A stretch of DNA of 64,000 nt from the NCBI RefSeq assembly GCF_013874595.1, contig NZ_CP059431.1, positions 1,922,001 through 1,986,000 on the forward strand, written 5' to 3'. Both the position numbers and the translations under genes were made by a program. This DNA comes from Flavobacterium sp. xlx-214. Lineage in GTDB: Bacteria > Bacteroidota > Bacteroidia > Flavobacteriales > Flavobacteriaceae. This document shows, piece by piece, positions 20,755-29,324 of this stretch. Below the pieces are notes generated by a model. That model searched no databases. It was not told where the DNA came from and was given only the letters and a program-made list of their open reading frames with translations. Position 1 is the first letter of the stretch, and each line of letters opens with the position of its first letter.

Positions 20755-21494
20755 TATTTACTAGTTAAATGATTAAAATCGTTGATGATTGTTTGAATAA
20801 ATTGATGCGCCGTTTGTTCTTGATTTTTAATGGTAGTAACCTCTTCAATTTTTAAAACAAGACGGTTAATCATACTTTGATCATTTTCCATAATAGCTGT
20901 GTTATAAGCTTTCTTAATAATATTCATATCATTATCAGATAAACGTACAACTGTAGGAAATGTAACAATGTATTCATTTGATAAATCGTTTAAAAAACGA
21001 TGATTTAAAGTTACTTTTGATTTTAATGATATCACTGTTGCATCGGTAACAATATCTCCTAATCGTTGCCCTTTATCCGAAAAAATAATACACAACATAG
21101 CGGGTAATCCCATAGAAATGTTAATATCAATTAATCTGCAAACCCATCTGCTAAAATAATCTGAAAACCGTGCTTGATATCCTTCTAATTTCACAACTCT
21201 AATTTTCATTACTTTTTTTCCAGGTGTTTGTCCGTTTGTCCAACTTTCAAATACAAGAGAATAGAAAATGATGGGTGAAAAAAGCAAAAACATTACAACA
21301 CCACCTTCCCAAGAATCAAGAGAATCTGCAAACGAAGCAAAATTTAAAAGATCAAAAACAAAATAGTATATTGCTATTACATAGGCTATTTTTATAGCCA
21401 TATCAATTGCAAAAGCAAGAATTCTTTCGCCTAAAGAAGCAGCTGTAAAATTTATTGCAACATTTTGCGCAGTGTCTATCGTTATTTCGGTCAT
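20754..21494 (-). CDS. RDD-family membrane protein
   Basis: 246 residues. The N-terminal ~150 carry the RDD domain: ASLGERILAFAIDMAI (R..D), SWTNGQTPGKKVMKIRVV and a last conserved segment RWVCRLIDINISMGLPA, with three to four membrane helices. About 90 soluble, charged residues follow. RDD proteins are membrane proteins of mostly unknown role; some take part in ion transport. The start codon is only 19 bases from the likely start of the divergent SpoIIM gene, whose neighbours form the MoxR/DUF58 run, so a functional link is probable. It begins the two-gene unit with the TRIC channel. Confidence 0.88.
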   Translation of the reverse strand: MTEITIDTAQNVAINFTAASLGERILAFAIDMAIKIAYVIAIYYFVFDLLNFASFADSLDSWEGGVVMFLLFSPIIFYSLVFESWTNGQTPGKKVMKIRVVKLEGYQARFSDYFSRWVCRLIDINISMGLPAMLCIIFSDKGQRLGDIVTDATVISLKSKVTLNHRFLNDLSNEYIVTFPTVVRLSDNDMNIIKKAYNTAIMENDQSMINRLVLKIEEVTTIKNQEQTAHQFIQTIINDFNHLTSK

Positions 21495-21513
21495 TATTTT
21501 TATTTTAGCATTT

Positions 21514-22479
21514 ATGAGAGAAATTGCCTTTATAAAACAAAATAAAGAAAAATGGTTAAATATTGAGCAACAATTATCAGTAAAAAATAAAATTTCTGCT
21601 GATGATTGGTCGCAAATGTATATTCAACTAAGTAATGATTTGGCTTTTTCACAAACCTACTACCCTAAAAGTGATGTTACTACTTATTTAAATAACCTTG
21701 CAAGTACCGTTCATCAAAAGGTTTATACCAATTATAAATATGAAAAAAACGTACTTAGTAAATTCTTTTTTTACGAAGTGCCCCATATAGCCTATGAATA
21801 TAGAAAAGTACTGTATTTTTCTTTAGTTCTTTTTTTAGTTTTTGTAAGTATTGGAGTGATTTCAGCAGCAAATGACGACCGCTTTGTCCGTTTAATTTTA
21901 GGCGATGCCTATGTAAATGCTACTTTAGATAATATTGCTAAAGGAGATCCTATGGCAGTTTATAAAGGAAGTTCAAACTGGGGAAGCGCTATTGGCATTA
22001 CACTAAACAACTTGTATGTAGGAATACGATGTTATATTTATGGAATATTTGGAGGTTTAGGTACTTTTTATATCATGTTTCAAAATGCTATTATGTTAGG
22101 AAGCTTTCAGTACTTTTTCTATGATAAAGGTGTTTTTAATGAAAGTATAAGAGGCATTTGGTTACATGGATCTATGGAAATTATGGCTATTGTAATTGAG
22201 GTATGTGCAGGATTTATTCTAGGAGCAAGTATTTTGTTTCCAGGTACATATACTAGATTACAATCTTTAAAAATAGGGTTTAAAAAAAGCTTTAAATTAT
22301 TTATTAGTACTATGCCTTTTACCATTTTTGCTGGGTTAATTGAAGGTTATGTAACACGTTATGCTAAAGAAATGCCTAATGTTTTAAACTATATTATTAT
22401 TTTTGGTACCTTAAGTTTAATTACCTTTTATTATTTTATTTATCCTTTAATGGTGCATAAAAAAACACTTAAAAAATAA
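21514..22479 (+). CDS. SpoIIM-family (stage II sporulation protein M-like) membrane protein
   Basis: 321 residues from ATG 21514 (MREIAFIKQNKEKW). A reading from 21472 would overlap the divergent RDD start and adds a hydrophobic stretch not typical of the family. The soluble N-terminus (about 95 residues) is followed by several membrane helices with GNSWGSAIGITLNN-like and LHGSMEIMAIVIEVCAGF segments, the latter being the conserved HG-E signature. This flavobacterium should not sporulate. SpoIIM-like proteins outside Firmicutes often sit beside RDD, MoxR and DUF58 genes, exactly as here. First gene of the run to 28523. Confidence 0.88.
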   Translation: MREIAFIKQNKEKWLNIEQQLSVKNKISADDWSQMYIQLSNDLAFSQTYYPKSDVTTYLNNLASTVHQKVYTNYKYEKNVLSKFFFYEVPHIAYEYRKVLYFSLVLFLVFVSIGVISAANDDRFVRLILGDAYVNATLDNIAKGDPMAVYKGSSNWGSAIGITLNNLYVGIRCYIYGIFGGLGTFYIMFQNAIMLGSFQYFFYDKGVFNESIRGIWLHGSMEIMAIVIEVCAGFILGASILFPGTYTRLQSLKIGFKKSFKLFISTMPFTIFAGLIEGYVTRYAKEMPNVLNYIIIFGTLSLITFYYFIYPLMVHKKTLKK

Positions 22480-22486
22480 ATTATTT

Positions 22487-23440
22487 ATGTTTCAGTTATT
22501 TCAAATTCGTGGTTTTGGAGAATTTATTTCAGATACTTTTCAATTTTTAAAAAATTACGGTAAAAACTATTTTAAAAACTACTTAAAGCATGCCTTTGTA
22601 GCTTTACTACTATTAATGGTTTCAATGGCTTTAATAGGTACTTTTTACTATCGTGTATTAATAACCACAGTTGGTTTTACAGGAACCGAAACATACGATA
22701 ATGCTTTTGTAACAGAGAATGTTGTATTGCTTATTGTAGGAATGATTGCCATAGTAATTATTTCCTTGTATTTAGCTTTATTAAACTACTCATACCCTGT
22801 ATACTATTTACGATTGGTTGGTGAAAACCCTAACAAAATGCCTGAACTACAATCAATTAAAACATTGGTTAAGAATGATTTTGGTCGTTTACTTCTATTT
22901 GGCTTGTTAAGCGTTATTGTTTTTTCAATTATTGGTATTGTTGCTTTTTCAATAGCGGCTATTTTAAGTTTTGTTATCATTGGTATTTTTATATTTATAT
23001 TATTAATGCCAACCTTTATCACTTGGTATTCACTTACCTTGTATTATTATTTAAATAAAAATCAATCTTTTTTTGATGCTTTAAAATATGCTTTTTATAC
23101 CATTACCAATAATTTTTGGAACATTATTGGTGCCAATTTATGCATGCTTATTATTGTTTATGTGTTAAGTATGGCGGTAACCATGATACCTTATATGATT
23201 ATGATGATTACCATGGTTTTAGGTATGGAAGGAATTGAATCATCGCAAAGTATGAACAGTTCAAATATTTCAATATTCTTAGTTGTAATGGTTATTGTGT
23301 ATTGCTTTTCAATATTAGTTAGCATGTTGCTTAATCACTTATTGTTAATTCAAACTGGTTTGGTTTACTATTCTGAACGCGAAAAATTAGAACAAAACAC
23401 GATGCGTCAATCAATTGACGAAATTGGTAAACATGAATAA
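22487..23440 (+). CDS. Polytopic membrane protein of the MoxR cluster
   Basis: 317 residues with about six hydrophobic helices (near 37-60, 85-105, 140-165, 165-185, 215-245 and 260-290) and short polar loops. The soluble N-terminal leader contains FQIRGFGEFISDTFQFLK. I recognise no family motif with certainty; it resembles glycerophosphodiester phosphodiesterase-type membrane domains in general texture only. It starts 7 bases after SpoIIM, and its stop overlaps the next start by 8 bases (ATGAATAA), so it is part of the same operon. Confidence 0.75.
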   Translation: MFQLFQIRGFGEFISDTFQFLKNYGKNYFKNYLKHAFVALLLLMVSMALIGTFYYRVLITTVGFTGTETYDNAFVTENVVLLIVGMIAIVIISLYLALLNYSYPVYYLRLVGENPNKMPELQSIKTLVKNDFGRLLLFGLLSVIVFSIIGIVAFSIAAILSFVIIGIFIFILLMPTFITWYSLTLYYYLNKNQSFFDALKYAFYTITNNFWNIIGANLCMLIIVYVLSMAVTMIPYMIMMITMVLGMEGIESSQSMNSSNISIFLVVMVIVYCFSILVSMLLNHLLLIQTGLVYYSEREKLEQNTMRQSIDEIGKHE

Positions 23441-24230
23441 ATTTATTTTCATTTTTTTTACTTTTCTAAGTATCAATTTGTTGGCTCAAAATAATGCGTC
23501 AACAGATTCTTTGCAGCCAGTTGTTAAAACGGTTATTGAAGACGATGTACTTACAGAAGAAAAAGTAGTGCAAGATTCTATCAACAGTACATTGGTACCC
23601 TTGCATTCTGAAAATATAACTCTTAAAACGCTTCCTAAAGACTTTCAACAAAAATACTCGGATGCCGAATTTCAATACGATGTTAAAAAAGAAAGTGGTT
23701 TATTATCGCTTATTCGTAAATGGTGGCGTGCAATTGTTGATTGGTTTAGCATTGAAACATCTAATTCTAACCTTGTAATTGATGAAATTGTAAACATTGT
23801 TTTGGTTATCTTGGGTATTATTGCCTTTGGATTTTTATTGTATTATTTAAACAAAAAAGGATTTATCAAGTTGTTTTCAAAAAAATCCGAAGTTGTAATT
23901 AATGAAAAATACATCGAAGAAAATATTGAAAAAATTGATTTTGAAGCTTTAACGCAAACAGCAAAAGAAGAAAACAATTTACGTAAAGCAATTCGTTATT
24001 ATTATTTGTGGATGCTTAAAAATTGGTCCCAAAACAATTTAATTAATTACGAACCTAATAAAACAACAAAAAAATATGTAAGTGAGCTAACCAATACCAG
24101 CAATAAAACATCTTTTCAATACATTTCTTACATATATGATAATGTTTGGTATGGCTATCACGATATATCAGCTAGCGATTTTTTAAAAATTGAACAGCAG
24201 TTTCTTGAACTAATTCAAAAAAAATCATGA
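23433..24230 (+). CDS. DUF4129 domain membrane protein
   Basis: 265 residues from ATG 23433 (MNKFIFIFFTFLS). A signal peptide ends LLAQ. One membrane helix lies near residues 120-140. The C-terminal cytoplasmic domain contains LRKAIRYYYLWMLKNW and DNVWYGYHDIS, the DUF4129 signature. In many bacteria this domain is found next to, or fused with, transglutaminase and MoxR/DUF58 genes. Overlaps the preceding gene by 8 bases and the following by 4 (ATGA), so translation is coupled. Molecular role unknown. Confidence 0.85.
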   Translation: MNKFIFIFFTFLSINLLAQNNASTDSLQPVVKTVIEDDVLTEEKVVQDSINSTLVPLHSENITLKTLPKDFQQKYSDAEFQYDVKKESGLLSLIRKWWRAIVDWFSIETSNSNLVIDEIVNIVLVILGIIAFGFLLYYLNKKGFIKLFSKKSEVVINEKYIEENIEKIDFEALTQTAKEENNLRKAIRYYYLWMLKNWSQNNLINYEPNKTTKKYVSELTNTSNKTSFQYISYIYDNVWYGYHDISASDFLKIEQQFLELIQKKS

Positions 24231-25423
24231 AAAGCGAATATATAAAATACGGCATTTACTTTATATTGGCTGCATTATTTGTAATGCTTGTTCAATTATA
24301 TTTTCCTAATCCTATTAATTGGGACAAAAATTTTGATACCCAAAACAAAGATCCTTATGGTTTGTATGTTTTTAATAAAGAATTGCCGCAATTATTACAA
24401 AATCAAGAAATTACAAAAACGGCTTTAAGTCCGTACGAGTTTTTTGAAGATGGAAAAAAAATAAACGATGCTCAAACCACTTTTCTATTAATTGAAAACG
24501 CTCGTTATTTTGACCCAATGTCAGCTAAAAAAGTACTTGAAAAAGTAAAAAACGGTGCCGATCTTGTTATATCAAACGAATATTTTAACAGTGGAAATGG
24601 TTTGGTATTAGATACTTTACAACTAAAAATTTACAATGTTCTTCAAAGTAAAATTCATTTTGTAAACAACAATTTAGCACAAGATACATTAACTATTAAA
24701 GATAATTACAGCAACATTTTTTTGGTTAAAAAACCTGAAAATCATTTGGCAATAGCAAAAATGAATCACGAATTAGCTTTTGTGGCAACTAAATTTGGAA
24801 AAGGAACCATTTATTTAAATACAACTCCTATTTTGCTTACCAACTATTATTTGTTGAATAAAAAAGAGCAATCAAGTAGTTTTACAGAAGGTTTTGCATC
24901 AATCATTCAAAAGAAAAACGTTATTTGGTTTGATCCTCATTACCAATCAAATGAGCGTGATAACGATCAATCTATTTTTAGAGTACTTTTTAAACATCAA
25001 ACTTTGCGTTTTGCGTGGTATACTTTAATTTTTGGACTTTTATTGTTTATCATTTTTTACGGAAAACGCAAACAACGCATTGTTCCAATTATTGAACCTG
25101 TTAAAAACACAACAGTTGAATATGTTGAAACGGTTGGTAACTTGTATTATCAAGAAAATGATATAACACAGCTTTTAAACAAGCAAATTCAATACGCCTT
25201 GTATTTTATTCGAAACGATTGGAAAATCCCAACTCAAAACTTAGATAACGATTTTAAAGAACGATTACAACAAAAAACAGTTGCTTTAACTAATGAAATT
25301 GATGAATTTGTACACTTTGTAAAATCGTTTAATAACAACCAAACGTATACGCAACAGCAATTAATACAGTTTAACCAATTAATGGAAAAATTAAATATTA
25401 ACTATGGAAAATTTAGAAAATAA
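24227..25423 (+). CDS. DUF4350 domain membrane protein
   Basis: 398 residues. One N-terminal membrane helix (about 8-25) is followed by a soluble domain typical of DUF4350: DPYGLYVFNKELPQLL, then a segment like a GATase/Rossmann strand, TFLLIENARYFDP and KNGADLVISNEYF. A second helix (about 260-280) ends in GKRKQR. A cytoplasmic tail follows. DUF4350 proteins are regular partners of MoxR/DUF58 pairs. Start overlaps the previous stop (ATGA); the next gene starts 20 bases inside its end. Confidence 0.85.
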   Translation: MKSEYIKYGIYFILAALFVMLVQLYFPNPINWDKNFDTQNKDPYGLYVFNKELPQLLQNQEITKTALSPYEFFEDGKKINDAQTTFLLIENARYFDPMSAKKVLEKVKNGADLVISNEYFNSGNGLVLDTLQLKIYNVLQSKIHFVNNNLAQDTLTIKDNYSNIFLVKKPENHLAIAKMNHELAFVATKFGKGTIYLNTTPILLTNYYLLNKKEQSSSFTEGFASIIQKKNVIWFDPHYQSNERDNDQSIFRVLFKHQTLRFAWYTLIFGLLLFIIFYGKRKQRIVPIIEPVKNTTVEYVETVGNLYYQENDITQLLNKQIQYALYFIRNDWKIPTQNLDNDFKERLQQKTVALTNEIDEFVHFVKSFNNNQTYTQQQLIQFNQLMEKLNINYGKFRK

Positions 25424-26396
25424 CGAAATATCTTTTAACAGTCGTATTCCTTTAAACGATTTAAAAGAGCAAATACAAAGCATAAAAACAGAGCTTCAAA
25501 AAGTAATTGTTGGTCAGGAAGAACTAATTGATCTTTTATTGGTTTCGTTACTTTCAAACGGACATGTTTTAATTGAAGGAGTTCCTGGTTTGGCAAAAAC
25601 ATTAACCGCAAAATTGCTTGCAAAAACAATTCAAACGCAGTTTTCTCGCATCCAATTTACTCCAGATTTAATGCCTTCGGATATTTTAGGAACTTCTATT
25701 TTTAATAATCAAACCAATGCATTTGAGTTTAAATCAGGACCTGTTTTTTCAAATTTTGTATTGATTGATGAAATTAATAGAGCGCCTGCTAAAACGCAAT
25801 CGGCTTTATTTGAAGTGATGGAAGAGCGCCAAATTACTATTGATGGTAACACCTATCAAATGGAAAAACCATTTATTGTTTTGGCTACTCAAAATCCTAT
25901 TGAACAAGAAGGAACTTACTCTTTACCAGAAGCGCAATTAGATCGTTTTTTAATGAAAATAACCATTGATTATCCTACTTTAGAGCAGGAAATTCAGTTA
26001 TTAAATTTAGAACAAGCAAATGAAAATGTTGTAAAAACTAGTTTAATTAACCCTGCAATTACAGCATCTCAATTAATTGAATTTCAACAACTAGCATTAA
26101 AAGTAATGGTTGAACCTAATTTAATTCAGTTTATTGCGCAAATTGTAAATAATACCAGAAATCATAATTTCTTGTATTTAGGTGCTTCGCCACGTGCTTC
26201 CATTGCTATTTTAAACGCAAGTAAATCGTTTGCTTTAATAAATGGTCGTGATTTTGTTACACCAGATGATATTAAATATGTGGCTTATTATGTTTTAAAT
26301 CACCGTTTAATTTTGGCACCTGAACGTGAAATGGAAGGTATCACCATTAAAGATGTTGTTAAACAAATTGTAGATACTGTAGAAATTCCTCGATAA
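25404..26396 (+). CDS. MoxR-family AAA+ ATPase
   Basis: 330-residue cytosolic AAA+ ATPase thought to remodel or assemble client proteins. Walker A is GVPGLAKT at about residues 59-66. Walker B is VLIDEINRAPAKTQSALFEV near 118. The sensor/arginine region includes TQNPIEQEGTYSLPEAQLDR and GASPRAS. These are full MoxR signatures, so it should hydrolyse ATP. It overlaps the DUF4350 gene by 20 bases and is 6 bases from DUF58, the near-universal partner of MoxR, which is probably the client or adaptor. Confidence 0.95.
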   Translation: MENLENNEISFNSRIPLNDLKEQIQSIKTELQKVIVGQEELIDLLLVSLLSNGHVLIEGVPGLAKTLTAKLLAKTIQTQFSRIQFTPDLMPSDILGTSIFNNQTNAFEFKSGPVFSNFVLIDEINRAPAKTQSALFEVMEERQITIDGNTYQMEKPFIVLATQNPIEQEGTYSLPEAQLDRFLMKITIDYPTLEQEIQLLNLEQANENVVKTSLINPAITASQLIEFQQLALKVMVEPNLIQFIAQIVNNTRNHNFLYLGASPRASIAILNASKSFALINGRDFVTPDDIKYVAYYVLNHRLILAPEREMEGITIKDVVKQIVDTVEIPR

Positions 26397-26402
26397 ATTA
26401 TA

Positions 26403-27725
26403 ATGAAACTTTTGTATTTAAATACACGTTTTTATTTGGCATTACTTGTGGTAATGTTAGCTTTTATTGTGGGCTTTTTTGTACCTTTTTTTTATTACGT
26501 AGCGCTACTATTGTTACTTGTATTTGTAGGCTTAGTAGGCACAGAACTTTTCATGCTTTTTCATTTAAAAAAAGGGATTGATGTAGAACGAATACTTCCC
26601 GAACGATTTTCTAATGGCGATGCAAATGAAGTTGTTTTAACCATACAAAATCATTATGCTTTTTCTTGTCATTTAAATATTATTGATGAGTTGCCTTTTC
26701 AGTTTCAAGAAAGATCTTTTGCTATAAAAGATACTATTGATCGTTATTCAAAAAAGCAAATTTTGTATAATGTAACTCCAAAACAACGAGGTGTTTATGA
26801 ATTTGGTGCTGCAAATGTTTACGTAAGTATTTTCACAAAATTTATAAATAAACGATACAAATTTACTGTTAATCAAAATGTTGCGGTGTATCCTAGTTTT
26901 TTAAATTTACGTAAGTATGAATTGTTAGCTTCTAAGACTGCTTTATTGCCTAATGGCGTAAAACGAACCCGAAAAATTGGTCAATCTGCAGAATTTGAAC
27001 AAATTAAAGACTATGTTTTAGGCGATGATTTGCGACATGTTAATTGGAAAGCAACAGCCAAAAAGCAACATATAATGGTAAATCATTATCAAGAAGAAAA
27101 AGCGCAAAATGTGTATTTACTAATTGATAAAGGCAGAACCATGAAAATGCCTTTCAACGGTATGTCTTTATTAGATTATGCTATAAATGCGGCACTTATG
27201 TTGGCAAATATTTCCGTAAAAAAGCAAGACAAAGCTGGTATTTGGATTTTTGAAAAGAAAACCGATGTTTTTATAAAAGCGGATAACAAACCTTTACAAG
27301 TACGTAGAATTATTGATGCACTTTACAATTGTAGTACCGATTATAAAGAATCAAACTATGAATATATTTTATCAAACAGTTTAAAGAAAATTCAAAAACG
27401 TAGTTTGTTAATTCTTTTCACCAATTTTGAAACCGTAGATGCCTTAAAACGTCAGTTACCTTATTTAAGAGCTTTGGCAAAAAAGCATGTGGTCTTAACC
27501 ATTATTTTTGAAAATACTTTGTTAGATAATATTTATTCTAGAAAAATAAAGTCAACAAAAGATATCTATATTCAAACAATTGCATCTAAATTTGTGCATG
27601 AAAAACAGCTAATTCTGCAAGAATTACAATTACACGGAATTAAAACGGTGTATACAAAACCTGCCGATTTATCTGTTAATCTGTTAAACAAATACTTAGA
27701 AATAAAACAACAAGAAATAATTTAA
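26403..27725 (+). CDS. DUF58 domain protein (MoxR partner)
   Basis: 440 residues. Two membrane helices at the N-terminus (about 10-50). The DUF58 signature GDDLRHVNWKATAK is near residues 209-222. A von Willebrand A-like segment follows, with LLIDKGRTMKM where DxSxS is usual: the aspartate stays (about residue 242), but the first serine is glycine and the second threonine. The metal site may be weakened. Acts with the MoxR ATPase encoded directly upstream. The stop TAA is followed without any gap by the ATG of the TrmH gene. Confidence 0.9.
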   Translation: MKLLYLNTRFYLALLVVMLAFIVGFFVPFFYYVALLLLLVFVGLVGTELFMLFHLKKGIDVERILPERFSNGDANEVVLTIQNHYAFSCHLNIIDELPFQFQERSFAIKDTIDRYSKKQILYNVTPKQRGVYEFGAANVYVSIFTKFINKRYKFTVNQNVAVYPSFLNLRKYELLASKTALLPNGVKRTRKIGQSAEFEQIKDYVLGDDLRHVNWKATAKKQHIMVNHYQEEKAQNVYLLIDKGRTMKMPFNGMSLLDYAINAALMLANISVKKQDKAGIWIFEKKTDVFIKADNKPLQVRRIIDALYNCSTDYKESNYEYILSNSLKKIQKRSLLILFTNFETVDALKRQLPYLRALAKKHVVLTIIFENTLLDNIYSRKIKSTKDIYIQTIASKFVHEKQLILQELQLHGIKTVYTKPADLSVNLLNKYLEIKQQEII

Positions 27726-28523
27726 ATGAAGCAAATTACCAGCATACAAAATCCATTTATTAAAAGTATTGTTCAATTACAAGAAAAAAGCAAAGCTCGA
27801 AAAAAAGAGCAGCAATTTGTGATTGAAGGTGTGCGAGAAATTGAATTTGCTTTAAAAAATGATTATAAAATAGAGCAACTTTTGGTTTGTTCAGATTTTC
27901 TAACCAATCTTCGTATTAAAACATTATTAGAGAATACGCCAAATACAACGGAAAAGATAGAAATCTCGAAAGAAGTTTATCAAAAAATTGCTTATCGTGA
28001 AAGTACCGAAGGTATAATTGCCATATCGCAAACAAAAGATCACAGTTTAGAAAGCATCCAATTACCTAAAAATCCGTTAATTGTTGTTTTAGAATCGTTA
28101 GAAAAACCAGGTAATATTGGCGCTATTTTAAGAACTGCCGATGCTGCTAAAATTGATGCGTTGTTTATTGCCGATCCCAAAACCGATTTGTATAATCCTA
28201 ATATTGTGCGCTCTAGCGTTGGGGCTCTTTTTACCAATCAGGTTGCTGTGGCATCATCGCAAGAGATTATTAACTATTTAAAAACCAACAACATTGCAAT
28301 ATACAGTGCTATTTTGCAAGAAGCGGTTCCGTATTTTTCTGTTGATTTTTCGCAAGGATCTGCAATTGTTATGGGTACCGAAGCGACAGGTTTATCCAAT
28401 ATTTGGAGAACATCGTCTCAAAACAACATCATTATTCCCATGGAAGGGCAAATTGATTCAATGAATGTTTCTGTTGCCGCTGCGGTTTTAATTTTTGAAG
28501 CAAAGCGACAAAGAATGAGCTAA
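27726..28523 (+). CDS. TrmH/SpoU-family RNA 2'-O-methyltransferase
   Basis: 265 residues. The N-terminal RNA-binding domain starts ITSIQNPFIKSIVQLQEKSK and includes FVIEGVREIEFAL. The C-terminal SPOUT domain has the three family motifs: LEKPGNIGAILRTADAA, IVMGTEATGLS and IPMEGQIDSMNVSVAAAVLI. It should methylate ribose in rRNA or tRNA with S-adenosylmethionine; the closest named relatives modify 23S rRNA. It has no gap to DUF58, so it is co-transcribed with the MoxR run, although its job looks unrelated. Confidence 0.93.
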   Translation: MKQITSIQNPFIKSIVQLQEKSKARKKEQQFVIEGVREIEFALKNDYKIEQLLVCSDFLTNLRIKTLLENTPNTTEKIEISKEVYQKIAYRESTEGIIAISQTKDHSLESIQLPKNPLIVVLESLEKPGNIGAILRTADAAKIDALFIADPKTDLYNPNIVRSSVGALFTNQVAVASSQEIINYLKTNNIAIYSAILQEAVPYFSVDFSQGSAIVMGTEATGLSNIWRTSSQNNIIIPMEGQIDSMNVSVAAAVLIFEAKRQRMS

Positions 28524-28573
28524 CGTTTATTTATTAAAAATTTTAATTATATTTATAAAAAATTTAAGACTTT

Positions 28574-29212
28574 ATGAAAAAAACTATATTAAAAGCTTTC
28601 TTAGGATTGGCCTTATTGGTTGGTGTTCAAGCACAATCGCAAGTAATTCATAAATATGAGCGTTATGTTAAAGATTACAAATGGAAAGTAGGCGCTAGTT
28701 ATAACATGATGGATTTTAACTTTAACCATTCTGATTTACCTGAAGGAACAAGCGCTAGTATGATTTCTGGTGGTATTCCTGCAAAAGTAATGTTGGGTTA
28801 TGAGTTTGCAAAAAACTTATCGGTTGAGGCTGATTTTTCAATGAACGAAATGATGAAAGATGATGTAATGAATGGCGATATTGTTTCTGAAGACATTACT
28901 ATTATTTCATTTAACGGTTCATTAGCTTATAGTTTAGGCGGTTTGTTTAACTTACCAGTTGTAGATCCTTACATTAAAGCAGGTATTGGCCATTTACGTT
29001 TAAACGAGGTTGATTTAACTATGGCAAGTGCTGGTGGTGGTATCAATTTTTGGATTGCCGATATTCCTGCTACAAAAAGCTCTCGTTATCATCATGATAA
29101 AATCTACCGTCGTTTAGGTATCAATGTAGAAGCTATGGGAAGATCTAATATTTCAACCAACGGACCTGGTTCTCATGCACAATATTCTGCAGGTATTTTC
29201 TATATGTTCTAA
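28574..29212 (+). CDS. Outer-membrane beta-barrel protein (OmpA-N/OmpW texture)
   Basis: 212 residues. Signal peptide (LGLALLVGVQAQSQ) and then a beta-rich body: KWKVGASYNMMDFNFNH, KVMLGYEFAKNLSVEADFSM, YIKAGIGHLRLNEVDLTM, ending SAGIFYMF with a terminal aromatic residue, as outer-membrane barrels do. An eight-stranded barrel is likely. No peptidoglycan-binding domain. A near-consensus -7 box (TATATTTA) lies just upstream and a terminator follows. Specific function unknown. Confidence 0.8.
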   Translation: MKKTILKAFLGLALLVGVQAQSQVIHKYERYVKDYKWKVGASYNMMDFNFNHSDLPEGTSASMISGGIPAKVMLGYEFAKNLSVEADFSMNEMMKDDVMNGDIVSEDITIISFNGSLAYSLGGLFNLPVVDPYIKAGIGHLRLNEVDLTMASAGGGINFWIADIPATKSSRYHHDKIYRRLGINVEAMGRSNISTNGPGSHAQYSAGIFYMF

Positions 29213-29234
29213 CATATTTTAAACATATAATTTT

Positions 29235-29256
29235 AAAGGAGCAATAATGCTCCTTT
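29235..29256 (+). terminator. Terminator after the barrel gene
   Basis: Nine-bp stem (29235-29243 with 29248-29256) followed by a T run. Confidence 0.8.
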
Positions 29257-29324
29257 TTTTTATGAAAAACACTTAACAAATAAAGATTTTCACTATATTT
29301 AGATAGAAAATCAAGGGCAATTAT

